A stretch of DNA of 38,508 nucleotides from contig NZ_AJQE01000346.1 in the NCBI RefSeq assembly GCF_000261685.1, positions 1-38,508 on the forward strand. Reading direction: 5' to 3'. Below the pieces are notes generated by a model. It ran no database searches, was not told where the DNA came from, and worked only from the letters and a program-made list of their open reading frames with translations. The DNA is from Bradyrhizobium genomosp. I (2014). Its GTDB lineage: Bacteria; Pseudomonadota; Alphaproteobacteria; Rhizobiales; Xanthobacteraceae. The position numbers and the translations under genes were made by a program. Positions 8,814 to 16,301 of the stretch are shown here, piece after piece (the first letter of the stretch is position 1; each line of letters begins with the position of its first letter).

Positions 8814-10895
8814 ATGGCCGATACGTTAGCTGCCAGCCTGCCCAGCCCGCGCCGCCTCGGAGCGGACGCCTTCTTCGCGGGTGGCATCGTGACCATGCTC
8901 ACGATCCTGTTCCTGCCGATTCCTCCGATCCTGATCGATCTCGGCCTCGCGTTCTCGATCGCGCTATCGGCGCTGATCCTGATGGTCGCGCTGTGGATTC
9001 AGCGGCCGCTCGACTTCTCGGCCTTTCCGACCGTGCTGCTGATCGCGACCATCCTGCGCCTCGCGCTCAACATCGCGACGACGCGCCTGATCCTGTCGCG
9101 GGGCGGGGAGGGCGAACAGGCCGCAGGCCACGTCGTTGCCGGCTTCTCGAAGTTCGTCATGGGCGGCGATTTCGTCATCGGCCTGATCATCTTCGCGATC
9201 CTGGTCACGGTGAATTTCGTCGTGATCACCAAGGGGGCGACGCGTATCGCCGAAGTCGGCGCCCGTTTCACCCTGGACGCCATTCCCGGCAAGCAGATGG
9301 CGATCGACGCGGACCTGTCCGCAGGCCTGATCGACGACAAGGAAGCCCAGCGCCGGCGGCGCGAGCTCGAGGAGGAGAGCGCGTTCTTCGGCGCCATGGA
9401 CGGCGCCTCGAAGTTCGTCCGGGGCGACGCCATTGCCGGTCTCATCATTACCGCGATCAACATCTTCGGCGGCATCGTCATCGGCGTCACCCATCACGGA
9501 TTGACGCTCTCCCGCGCCGCCGACGTCTACACCAAGCTTTCCGTTGGCGACGGTCTGGTGTCGCAGATGCCGGCTCTGATCGTGTCGCTGTCGGCGGGCC
9601 TGCTGGTCTCCAAGGGCGGCACCAGGGGCTCGGCGGAGCAGGCGGTGCTGCGGCAACTCGGCGGCTATCCGCGCGCGGTGTCGGCTGCCGCGTTGATGAT
9701 GTTCGTGCTCGCCCTGATGCCGGGGTTGCCGATGGCGCCGTTCGTGCTGCTTGGGGGCGTCATGGCCTTCGTCGGCTATTCGCTGCCGAAGCGGCAGGCC
9801 GCGCTGAAGCAGAAGGAGGACGCGCGCAGGGCCGACGAGCGCGCCCAGGCCGACGCCAAGGAATCCGTCAAGGAGCAGCTCAAGACCGCCGAGATCGAGC
9901 TGGCGCTCGGCGGTCATCTTTCGGTCCATCTTCTGGGCTCGCGCACCGAGCTCGGCCATCGCGTCGCCAAGATCCGCAAGAAGTTCGCCAAGCAGTACGG
10001 ATTCGTCATTCCCGAGATCAAGCTCACCGACAATCTGTCGATCGATCCCAAGAGCTACCAGATCCGGATCCACGACACCCGCGTTGCCCATGGCGAGCTC
10101 AGGCTCGGCGAGGTGCTGGTGCTGGTCGACAAGGACGGCAAGCCCGACGTGCCGGGCGACGAGGTGATCGAACCGGCCTTCGGGATGAAGGCGCTGTGGG
10201 TGACGGAAGCCTTCACCGACGAAGTCAAGCGGCAGGGCTGCAAGCCGGTCGACAACCTGTCGGTGTTGCTCACCCATTTGAGCGAAGTGATCAGGGCGAA
10301 CCTCGCCCAGCTCCTGTCCTACAAGGACATGCGCGGGCTGCTCGACCGGCTCGATCCCGAATACAAGCGCCTGGTCGAGGATCTCTGTCCCTCGCAGATC
10401 TCCTATTCGGGCCTGCTGGCGATCCTGAAGATCCTGCTGGCCGAGCGAGTCTCCATTCGTAATCTTCACCTGATCCTCGAGGCGATCGCCGAGATCGCGC
10501 CCCACGTGAGGCGCTCCGAGCAGGTCGCCGAGCACGTGCGGACGCGGCTCGCCCAGCAGATCTGCGGCGATCTCTCCGACAATGGCGTCCTCAACGTGGT
10601 CCGTCTCGGCAACCGTTGGGACCTTGCGTTCCACCAGAGCCTGAAGCGCGACGCCAAGGGCGACGTCGTCGAGTTCGACGCCGATCCGCGCCTGATCGAG
10701 CAGTTCGCGACCGAAGCCAGCGCCGCGATCCGCAAGTTCACCGAGAACGGCACCAGCGTGGTCCTGGCGGTGACCCCCGAGGCCCGTCCCTATGTCCGGA
10801 TGATCCTGGAGCGGGTGTTCCCGACCCTGCCGATCCTGTCGCATGTCGAAGTCGCGCGCAGCGCCGAGATCAGGGCGCTCGGAGCCGTATCGTGA
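8814..10895 (+). CDS. flhA: Flagellar export gate protein FlhA
   Basis: The product is 693 residues, the normal FlhA length. The N-terminal half has about eight membrane helices. Around residues 143-165 lies the FHIPEP-family signature (EVGARFTLDAIPGKQMAID), followed by the charged cytoplasmic loop (KEAQRRRRELEEE). From about residue 330 a linker rich in Lys, Glu and Ala leads to the cytoplasmic domain that docks chaperone-substrate complexes in the nonameric export ring. Everything expected is present and unbroken. The stop overlaps the fliR GTG start (GTGA). Confidence 0.96.
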   Translation: MADTLAASLPSPRRLGADAFFAGGIVTMLTILFLPIPPILIDLGLAFSIALSALILMVALWIQRPLDFSAFPTVLLIATILRLALNIATTRLILSRGGEGEQAAGHVVAGFSKFVMGGDFVIGLIIFAILVTVNFVVITKGATRIAEVGARFTLDAIPGKQMAIDADLSAGLIDDKEAQRRRRELEEESAFFGAMDGASKFVRGDAIAGLIITAINIFGGIVIGVTHHGLTLSRAADVYTKLSVGDGLVSQMPALIVSLSAGLLVSKGGTRGSAEQAVLRQLGGYPRAVSAAALMMFVLALMPGLPMAPFVLLGGVMAFVGYSLPKRQAALKQKEDARRADERAQADAKESVKEQLKTAEIELALGGHLSVHLLGSRTELGHRVAKIRKKFAKQYGFVIPEIKLTDNLSIDPKSYQIRIHDTRVAHGELRLGEVLVLVDKDGKPDVPGDEVIEPAFGMKALWVTEAFTDEVKRQGCKPVDNLSVLLTHLSEVIRANLAQLLSYKDMRGLLDRLDPEYKRLVEDLCPSQISYSGLLAILKILLAERVSIRNLHLILEAIAEIAPHVRRSEQVAEHVRTRLAQQICGDLSDNGVLNVVRLGNRWDLAFHQSLKRDAKGDVVEFDADPRLIEQFATEASAAIRKFTENGTSVVLAVTPEARPYVRMILERVFPTLPILSHVEVARSAEIRALGAVS

Positions 10896-11644
10896 TCAGC
10901 GGCCTCGCCGACAGCGTATTGGTGACGTTCATCGTGTTCTGCCGCATCGGCGCCTGCCTGATGCTGGTGCCCGGCTATTCCAGCGTCAACGTTCCACCCC
11001 AGGTGCGCCTGTTCGTCGCGCTGGTCACGACATTCGCGCTGACGCCGATCCTGATCGCGGTCCTGAAACCGCTGACGGACAACGCGGCGCCGCTGTCGCT
11101 GGCGCTCCTGATCTGCTCGGAGCTCGTGGTCGGCTGCGTCATCGGGCTCGGCGGGCGGGTGTTCTTCCTCGCGCTCCAGACCATGGCGACCATGATGGCG
11201 AGTGCGATCGGGCTGAGCAACATTCCGGGGACGCCGGTCGGGGACACCGATCCCGCGCCGGCCCTGGTGCCGCTGATCATGGCGGCCGTCACCACGCTGT
11301 TCTTCATGACCGACCAGCACTGGCAGGTGCTGCGCGGGCTGATGAACTCCTACGACGTCTGGCATCCCGGCGACAGACTCGGCGGCGGCATGGCGCTCGA
11401 CCAGCTCGTCGGCCGCCTGTCGGAAGCGTTCGTGCTGACGCTGCGGATCGCGAGCCCGTTCATCGTCTATTCCGTCATCGTCAACCTGGCGGTCGGTCTG
11501 ATCAACAAGCTGACGCCGGCGATCCCCGTCTATTTCATCTCGGTGCCCTTCGTGCTGTTCGGCGGCTTTCTGCTGTTCTACCTCACCAGCGACGAACTGC
11601 TGACGCAATTCATGCTCGGCGTCTCATCCTGGCTGGCGGAGTGA
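10892..11644 (+). CDS. fliR: Flagellar export apparatus protein FliR
   Basis: The 250-residue product starts at GTG within the flhA stop. It is very hydrophobic, with about six membrane segments. Typical FliR features are FIVFCRIGACLMLVPGY near the start, the VPPQVRLFVAL segment, GLSNIPGTPVGDT in the middle and GLINKLTPAIPVYFISVP toward the end. FliR belongs to the FliP-FliQ-FliR export gate core. The next gene begins 6 bp downstream. No flhB is seen in the window. Confidence 0.94.
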   Translation: MISGLADSVLVTFIVFCRIGACLMLVPGYSSVNVPPQVRLFVALVTTFALTPILIAVLKPLTDNAAPLSLALLICSELVVGCVIGLGGRVFFLALQTMATMMASAIGLSNIPGTPVGDTDPAPALVPLIMAAVTTLFFMTDQHWQVLRGLMNSYDVWHPGDRLGGGMALDQLVGRLSEAFVLTLRIASPFIVYSVIVNLAVGLINKLTPAIPVYFISVPFVLFGGFLLFYLTSDELLTQFMLGVSSWLAE

Positions 11645-11650
11645 GCGGTC

Positions 11651-12070
11651 ATGGCGTCGCGCGCGGACAAGCTCGGCCGGATGGTCTCGCTGGTGAAGCT
11701 CCAGCTTCGGCTGTCCGAATGGCAGCTCGCGCAACTGCGGCAGCAGGAGCGCAGCCTGCAGGACGAGCAGGAATGGCTGGTCGGAGCCCTGAACGATGGC
11801 AGGCCGCCCGCGGGATCGTCCAGCGATTCGATCGCGCGGCGCTTGAGCAGGACGAGCATCGGCGCGCGCGCGGTGCGGGCGCAGGCTGCTCAGCAGATCG
11901 ACCAGGTTCGCGCGGAAAGCCGCCGCGTGAAGCAGCTCGAGGAGGTCGCGAAGACGGCGCTCGCCAACAAGCTGCGTGAGGCGGAGAAGCGCTCGCTCGA
12001 GGAGCTGATGGGAACAAGCCCTGCCGTGCGCGTGTGGATGCCACGGCCAGTCAACCGGAACAAGCCATGA
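11651..12070 (+). CDS. Small coiled-coil protein, probable FliJ analogue
   Basis: The 139-residue product is almost entirely charged helix, with long heptad-like stretches (SEWQLAQLRQQERSLQDEQEW and AAQQIDQVRAESRRVKQLEEV). It has no signal peptide or membrane segment, so it should be cytoplasmic. Size, coiled-coil nature and position right after fliR fit FliJ, the general export chaperone that links the ATPase to FlhA. I cannot point to a conserved FliJ motif, so the name is an inference. The stop overlaps the next start (ATGA), tying it to the FlgJ-like gene. Confidence 0.65.
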   Translation: MASRADKLGRMVSLVKLQLRLSEWQLAQLRQQERSLQDEQEWLVGALNDGRPPAGSSSDSIARRLSRTSIGARAVRAQAAQQIDQVRAESRRVKQLEEVAKTALANKLREAEKRSLEELMGTSPAVRVWMPRPVNRNKP

Positions 12071-12543
12071 TCGTGACAGCAACACCCGACCTCGTTCTCG
12101 ACGTCCTCGAAGCCGCCGATCCCGTGACGCAGCGCGCGGCCACGGCAAAGCTCGACGCGTTGAAATCCTCCGATGCCGACTTCGCCGCCACGATGGACGC
12201 GGAGATCGGCAAGGCCGCGGCGGTTGCCGAGCAATCCGCAACGAAGGTTTCGGAAGCGCAGTCGGGTGCAGCGGACGGAGCGCCGGTGCAGATGATCAAG
12301 GCGCCGGCATCCGGCGAGGTTTACCGGAAATTCGAAGCCTTCGTCCTCCAGACCTTCGTCGAGACGATGTTGCCGAAGGAATCGGAGGAGGTCTTCGGCA
12401 AGGGCACGGCCGGCGGCGTCTGGAAGTCGATGCTTGCAGAGCAGCTCGGCAACCAGCTGGCGAAGGGCAAGGGCATTGGCATCGCCAGGCAGCTCGCCGC
12501 CGCACATCCGGCCGGACCGGACGCTGCGGGGAAGGCCGGATGA
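12067..12543 (+). CDS. flgJ: FlgJ-like rod-binding protein without muramidase domain
   Basis: The product is 158 residues. After an acidic, alanine-rich first half it has the rod-binding domain from about residue 88 to 143: KFEAFVLQTFVETMLPKES followed by GGVWKSMLAEQLGNQLAKGKGIGIA. In enterobacteria FlgJ has this rod-cap domain fused to a peptidoglycan hydrolase. Here the hydrolase half is absent, as in other alphaproteobacteria, where the protein is sometimes annotated CheL or rod-binding. The separate lytic transglycosylase at 2751 in the same operon is the likely partner. The start overlaps the previous stop (ATGA). Confidence 0.8.
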   Translation: MIVTATPDLVLDVLEAADPVTQRAATAKLDALKSSDADFAATMDAEIGKAAAVAEQSATKVSEAQSGAADGAPVQMIKAPASGEVYRKFEAFVLQTFVETMLPKESEEVFGKGTAGGVWKSMLAEQLGNQLAKGKGIGIARQLAAAHPAGPDAAGKAG

Positions 12544-12585
12544 CGATCCGCGAACGGGTGACAGAACTTGAGGGGTGAATTTCCT

Positions 12586-13098
12586 ATGCAGGCACAAGAA
12601 GGCACGGCGGCCATGGCGATGGACCAGGCGGTCGCGGATACCGAGGTGACGACGACGGAAGCGGCAGCGGGCGATGCTCTGCTGCCCGTGCTGCTGCCGA
12701 TCGTGGGCAGCGAGATGGTGGTCGGCGGCATGGATGCGGCGAAGTCGGACGATGTGCGCGGCCTGCTCGCCGCAATCCGCCGGCTCGCGAGCGTCGTCGA
12801 GGAGGAGACGGTCGCGCTCACGACGGGTCAGAAGATCGATTTCGACGACTTCAGCGCGCGGAAGAGCCGGAGCATGCTCGAATTCGTCCGTCTGATGCGG
12901 GTGCGGATGCATCTCGGCGGCGAAGTCGAGATCACCGAGGAGATTCAGCGGCTGCGCGAGAAGCTCGAGCGGAATCGCTCCGTTCTGGAAATGCACTATG
13001 ACGCGGTGCGTGAGGTCGCGAGCATCATCGTCAAGGCGATCAAGGATGCCGAGTCGGACGGCACCTATACCGGTCGCGCAGCGCAGGACGGAAAATGA
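12586..13098 (+). CDS. flgN: FlgN-like flagellar export chaperone
   Basis: The 170-residue product has a variable N-terminus of about 60 residues, then helices with DDVRGLLAAIRRLASVVEEETVAL, FSARKSRSMLEFVRLMR and a long C-terminal coiled coil (EEIQRLREKLERNRSVLEMHY). The pattern of a Lys-rich loop between two long helices is that of FlgN, the cytoplasmic chaperone for FlgK and FlgL, both encoded in this operon. The ATG at 12586 is used because AGGGG lies about 10 bases before it. An in-frame TTG at 12568 is possible but less good. The stop overlaps the next ATG. Confidence 0.7.
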   Translation: MQAQEGTAAMAMDQAVADTEVTTTEAAAGDALLPVLLPIVGSEMVVGGMDAAKSDDVRGLLAAIRRLASVVEEETVALTTGQKIDFDDFSARKSRSMLEFVRLMRVRMHLGGEVEITEEIQRLREKLERNRSVLEMHYDAVREVASIIVKAIKDAESDGTYTGRAAQDGK

Positions 13099-13553
13099 TC
13101 AGACTGGTGCTGGCCGGGCTCTGGGTATGCATCCTCACCGCGGGCACGAGCTACGCCGTCGCCTATTGGAAGGAGAACGGCAGCCTGCTGCCGGCGAAGG
13201 ACGAATATCTCGACGGGCTGCAATATCAGAAGACGCGGGCACTGAGCGTGCCCATGGTCGAGAACGGCAATGTACAGGGCTACATCGTCGCGCGCTTTGT
13301 CTACACCGTGGAGGCGCGGATCATGCGCCAGCTGAACGTCCCGCCGGAGCCGTTCGTCGTCGACGAGGCCTTCCGCAGGATCTATGCCGACGAGCGCCTC
13401 GACTTCAGGAAGCTCGCCCGCTACGACCTCTCCATCCTGACGACGGCCATCAAGCAGCGCGTCAACGAACGGATGCAGGCTGAAGTCGTCCAGGACGTCC
13501 TGGTCGAGGATTTCAACTACGTATCCAAGGAAGAATTCCAGCAGAAGCCGTAG
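13095..13553 (+). CDS. Membrane-anchored flagellar accessory protein, possible FliL analogue
   Basis: The product is 152 residues. One N-terminal hydrophobic helix (LVLAGLWVCILTAGTSYAVAY) should anchor it in the inner membrane with the rest in the periplasm. The ending resembles the FliL C-terminus in layout: a helix leading into NERMQAEVVQDVLVEDFNYVSKEE, comparable with the VTDVLFTDF strand of FliL. FliL surrounds the stator and supports motor torque. The similarity is by eye and weak, so this could also be a rhizobial-specific motility protein. It is the last gene of the operon; its start overlaps the flgN-like stop. Confidence 0.55.
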   Translation: MIRLVLAGLWVCILTAGTSYAVAYWKENGSLLPAKDEYLDGLQYQKTRALSVPMVENGNVQGYIVARFVYTVEARIMRQLNVPPEPFVVDEAFRRIYADERLDFRKLARYDLSILTTAIKQRVNERMQAEVVQDVLVEDFNYVSKEEFQQKP

Positions 13554-13562
13554 GGCAAGCCG

Positions 13563-13582
13563 TCCGGAACAGCGCTTCCGGA
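13563..13582 (+). terminator. Short inverted repeat after the flagellar operon
   Basis: A perfect 7-bp inverted repeat (TCCGGAA, 6-nt loop, TTCCGGA) begins 10 bp after the last flagellar stop codon. No T-run follows it, so it may act as an mRNA 3' end stabiliser or weak terminator rather than a classical one. Confidence 0.4.
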
Positions 13583-13681
13583 AGGATCGTGCCCCAAATG
13601 GCCGGCTGAAGCCGGCGCCACGACGGCTGCCCGCGAATGCAGGCGTAAGTCCTGCCGTCTCTGCCGCTGAAAGTACAACGG

Positions 13682-13706
13682 CCTCCGCGAAGGTGCTTCG
13701 CGGAGG
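13682..13706. terminator. Strong hairpin between convergent flagellar operon and regulator
   Basis: An 11-bp perfect stem (CCTCCGCGAAG / CTTCGCGGAGG) with a 3-nt loop sits between two convergent genes, 38 bp past the regulator stop and 128 bp past the flagellar stop. It is symmetric, so it could end transcripts from both sides. It is followed by a run of six G rather than T, so it is not a textbook intrinsic terminator. Another small palindrome (GCCGGC-TGAA-GCCGGC) lies at 13601-13616. Confidence 0.5.
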
Positions 13707-13744
13707 GGGGGCCCGTCGTCTGTTCGTGGCAGGCTTCTGCCGTG

Positions 13745-14515
13745 TCAGTTTCCGGCGGGGTACGCCGCCGAGGCGGCATGCGCCCTGTTCAGGAGGATGC
13801 CGACCTCGTCGAGCTCCTGCACCGGGTCGTCGAGGGTCTCGCCGGCCGGGATGTTGAGGCGGTATCCGACGTAGCGCCGGGCCACGATCGCGTCGAAGCC
13901 GAGGCGGTCGCGGAGCTTCTTGCGCAGCTTGCTGACGTGACTCTCGATCACGCTTTCGTCGAAGGTGGATTCGAAGATGCCGTAGACCGCGTTGAAGATC
14001 TGCGTCTTGGTGATCCACTTGCCGTGGTTGGCGACCATATATTCGAGAATGCGCAGTTCTCGACGGGGCAGGGTGAGGGCGTGGCCCGCGATCTCGGGGT
14101 CACGGCCGTTGAAGAAGACCTGGATTGTGCTCTCGCAGGGCCTTGGCAACTCGCCCACCCGGCGGCGCGCGATCGCGGCCGTTCGGGCGAGGATCTCGCG
14201 CAGATGGATCGGCACGTACACGACGTCGTCGACGCCGGATTCGAACAGCTCCAGCGTGTTCTTGAGCATCTTCTGGCCGCTCATGGCGATGATGGGCGCC
14301 GAGGAACGCTTGCGCATCGCCCGCGGCAGGCTTCCGCGGGTATCGCAATCACCGAGGAGAAAGGCGTCCACTGCCGCCAGATCCGATTCACTGGCGGATT
14401 GCAGCCAGTCCCAGAATTCTCCCGAGGAGAAGCCGATCGACGATATGCCTTCGCGAACGAGCCCTGCGACGTAGCTGTTCGCGACGCTCTCGCGATCATC
14501 AACGATAATATACAT
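13745..14515 (-). CDS. ftcR: Flagellar master regulator, FtcR/Rem/LafR type response regulator
   Basis: The 256-residue product starts MYIIVDDRES and has an OmpR-like layout: receiver about 1-115, then winged-helix DNA-binding domain about 130-222 (RRELRILEYM, ESHVSKLRKKL, RRYVGYRLNIP). The acidic pair Asp6-Asp7 and Asp50, which aligns with the phosphoacceptor, are present. The invariant switch Lys is not: the usual KP pair reads Val101-Pro102. Such regulators (Brucella FtcR, Sinorhizobium Rem, Bradyrhizobium LafR) control flagellar genes, LafR for the lateral system. It is convergent to the flagellar operon. ATG 14515 is chosen over an upstream in-frame start at 14539 since the conserved beta strand begins there and AGGGG precedes it. 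A 34-residue tail extends past the DNA-binding domain. Confidence 0.88.
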   Translation of the reverse strand: MYIIVDDRESVANSYVAGLVREGISSIGFSSGEFWDWLQSASESDLAAVDAFLLGDCDTRGSLPRAMRKRSSAPIIAMSGQKMLKNTLELFESGVDDVVYVPIHLREILARTAAIARRRVGELPRPCESTIQVFFNGRDPEIAGHALTLPRRELRILEYMVANHGKWITKTQIFNAVYGIFESTFDESVIESHVSKLRKKLRDRLGFDAIVARRYVGYRLNIPAGETLDDPVQELDEVGILLNRAHAASAAYPAGN

Positions 14516-15323
14516 CAGTCTTTCGCCCCTGTTTCGCACTTGTCGCGGCCGGCTGGTTGGTGGTGATGCACCGGCTCGACGACCATGCTGTTTGACGACA
14601 TTCCAACCCGCCTACCGTTGTTGATCTCGATATTCGCGGGCAGCCCTACGCATTCAGTGCCTGCGTCCTGCAGGCCTGCTACTTCGACTCGATACTGAAC
14701 GCTTACTGGGTGAGGCCCGGCGGGTGCCTTGCGGATCACCTCGCGGAGCGGATCGAGAAACGACCTAGAACGGTTGTGCCAAGTTGCTCATCGCGTCCGA
14801 ACACTGCTGAACCGTGTCGATCTCCTCGCCAACTGGCGAGAATCACTTGAGTAGGACCGTAACAATTGCCGATTTCCGATCAAGCGTGCGAAACAAAGCG
14901 ATTGCTACGTTTGCTTGATGCTGTTGATTCGTTTCAGGTTGTTTCTTGGTGTATCCAATCCCATCAGTTGTTTCGGATGCTTAACTAGTTTTGCGCCGTG
15001 GCGGTTGTAAAGTTAGGCATCCCCGTAGAATCACAGCCATTTTGAGTTGTGCCGCGGGTCATGCACATTGATGAGTTTTCAACCCGGGATTGACTCGATC
15101 GCTCGCTTCTCCGCGTGCGACAATTCGACTCACGTTCGCGAAGACGACTCCAGCTTGGCGAAATCTTGGCGAGTGTGTGTCTTTCGAGTCACGTGCATGG
15201 CGTGATTGATCCATGCGATGTCGCATCGCGCGCGATCAATGGTCGTTCGATGCGCACGTTTCGGACAAGCTTCGGCAAATAGCGTCACCGTTCGACAGAT
15301 CGAATCGAACGGAGCATCATCAC
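14516..15323. other. Long intergenic region with an AT-richer core
   Basis: No convincing gene fills these 808 bp. The part from about 14860 to 15050 is clearly richer in A and T than its surroundings (runs such as GTTTCTTGGTGTATCCAATC), as expected for promoters or bound regulators. Visible structure: a 7-bp inverted repeat CTCGCCA-AC-TGGCGAG at 14825-14840, and at 15205-15240 nested repeats (ATTGATC ... GATCAAT around GCGATG-TCG-CATCGC). Promoters for the minus-strand regulator and the plus-strand membrane protein must lie here. Confidence 0.5.
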
Positions 15324-16289
15324 ATGTTGTCCGATGGACAAGCTCGTCCCAATCCGACCGCGGATGCTTCCGCGGCGACGAAGCCGGCTCCGGAAGCGCG
15401 CGATACAAACGACAATGCGATGCGAGCGACCAAGCCGCCTGCGAGCGCAAAGCGCGTTTCGGCCGCGGCGAGCGACGAAGCTCTCGCGAGGGAGGCGCTC
15501 GAGGGGCTGAAGCGCATTCGTGCCAAGGCGCGCCTCGACAAGATGGCGATCCCGAAACCTGCTCCGGCCGTGATCAAGCCGGCCGTGATCGTGGCGAAGC
15601 CGCCGCCACCCCGTCCGACATGGGTCGCGCCGCTCGCAACTCTGGCGGTCGCCGCCATGTTGGTGGTCTGCGCCTGCACCGGCGTGATCGCCTACCTCAC
15701 CACCCAGCCTGCGCAGAACAACGCCGCGGCCAATACGGAGATCAGAAATCTGCGCGAGACCGTCGCGCAACTGCGCCGGCAGGTATCGGGCGTATCCGAA
15801 AATCTCGACGGCCTGCGCACGGCGGTCGATCAATCGAGCAAGGTGACGAACGATCGCTTCGGCAGGTTTGCCGAGAACCTGGACCGGATCGAGCGGGTGA
15901 GTTCGTCCTCGACGGCGAAGCTCGACAAGCTCGCCCAGGGACAGGCCCAGGTGCAGCAGGCCCAGGCTCAGGCGCCGGCAATGGTGCAATCGCAGCCGGT
16001 GTCACAGCAAGGGCCGATGATGGCCTCGGTCGCAGCGCCCGAATTCACCGGCTCGGTGCCTGCGTCGGAGCGCGCATCGGCGCCGCGCAAGACGATCAAG
16101 GGCTGGTCGGTCCGCCAAGCCTATGAGGGAATTGCGATTCTGCAAGGCCCGAACGGCGTCATCGAGGCCGTGCTGGGACAACAGGTCCCCGGCATTGGTC
16201 GCATCGAGGAGATCAGGAACGAGAACGGGCGCCTGGTGGTGGAATCCAGCGGCGGCGTCATCTATTCGTCACGTCGGGCGACGCCCTGA
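15324..16289 (+). CDS. One-pass membrane protein with coiled coil, unknown function
   Basis: The 321-residue product starts at ATG 15324, 9 bases after GGAG; the frame is open for 37 codons upstream but without a better site. Layout: Ala/Pro-rich, basic cytoplasmic part (1-100), one membrane helix (about 103-125, VAPLATLAVAAMLVVCACTGVIAYL), a coiled coil (about 140-210, IRNLRETVAQLRRQVSGVSENL), a Gln/Ala-rich linker and a compact C-terminal block of about 60 residues (IKGWSVRQAYEGIAILQG, VIEAVLGQQVPGIGRI, GGVIYSSR). The last block has a small beta-domain look and recurs, from memory, in unnamed Rhizobiales proteins. No function can be assigned. It stands between the flagellar locus and a convergent MarR gene, 12 bp away. 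Confidence 0.8.
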   Translation: MLSDGQARPNPTADASAATKPAPEARDTNDNAMRATKPPASAKRVSAAASDEALAREALEGLKRIRAKARLDKMAIPKPAPAVIKPAVIVAKPPPPRPTWVAPLATLAVAAMLVVCACTGVIAYLTTQPAQNNAAANTEIRNLRETVAQLRRQVSGVSENLDGLRTAVDQSSKVTNDRFGRFAENLDRIERVSSSSTAKLDKLAQGQAQVQQAQAQAPAMVQSQPVSQQGPMMASVAAPEFTGSVPASERASAPRKTIKGWSVRQAYEGIAILQGPNGVIEAVLGQQVPGIGRIEEIRNENGRLVVESSGGVIYSSRRATP

Positions 16290-16301
16290 TCGAGCCGCCT
16301 T

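Noticed and set aside
8964..10844. Long minus-strand open frame (626 codons) opposite flhA
   Set aside because: It is the mirror of a certain flhA gene in GC-rich DNA; the translation is rich in Arg, Gln, Asp and His with no fold or motif, and no ribosome-binding site fits.
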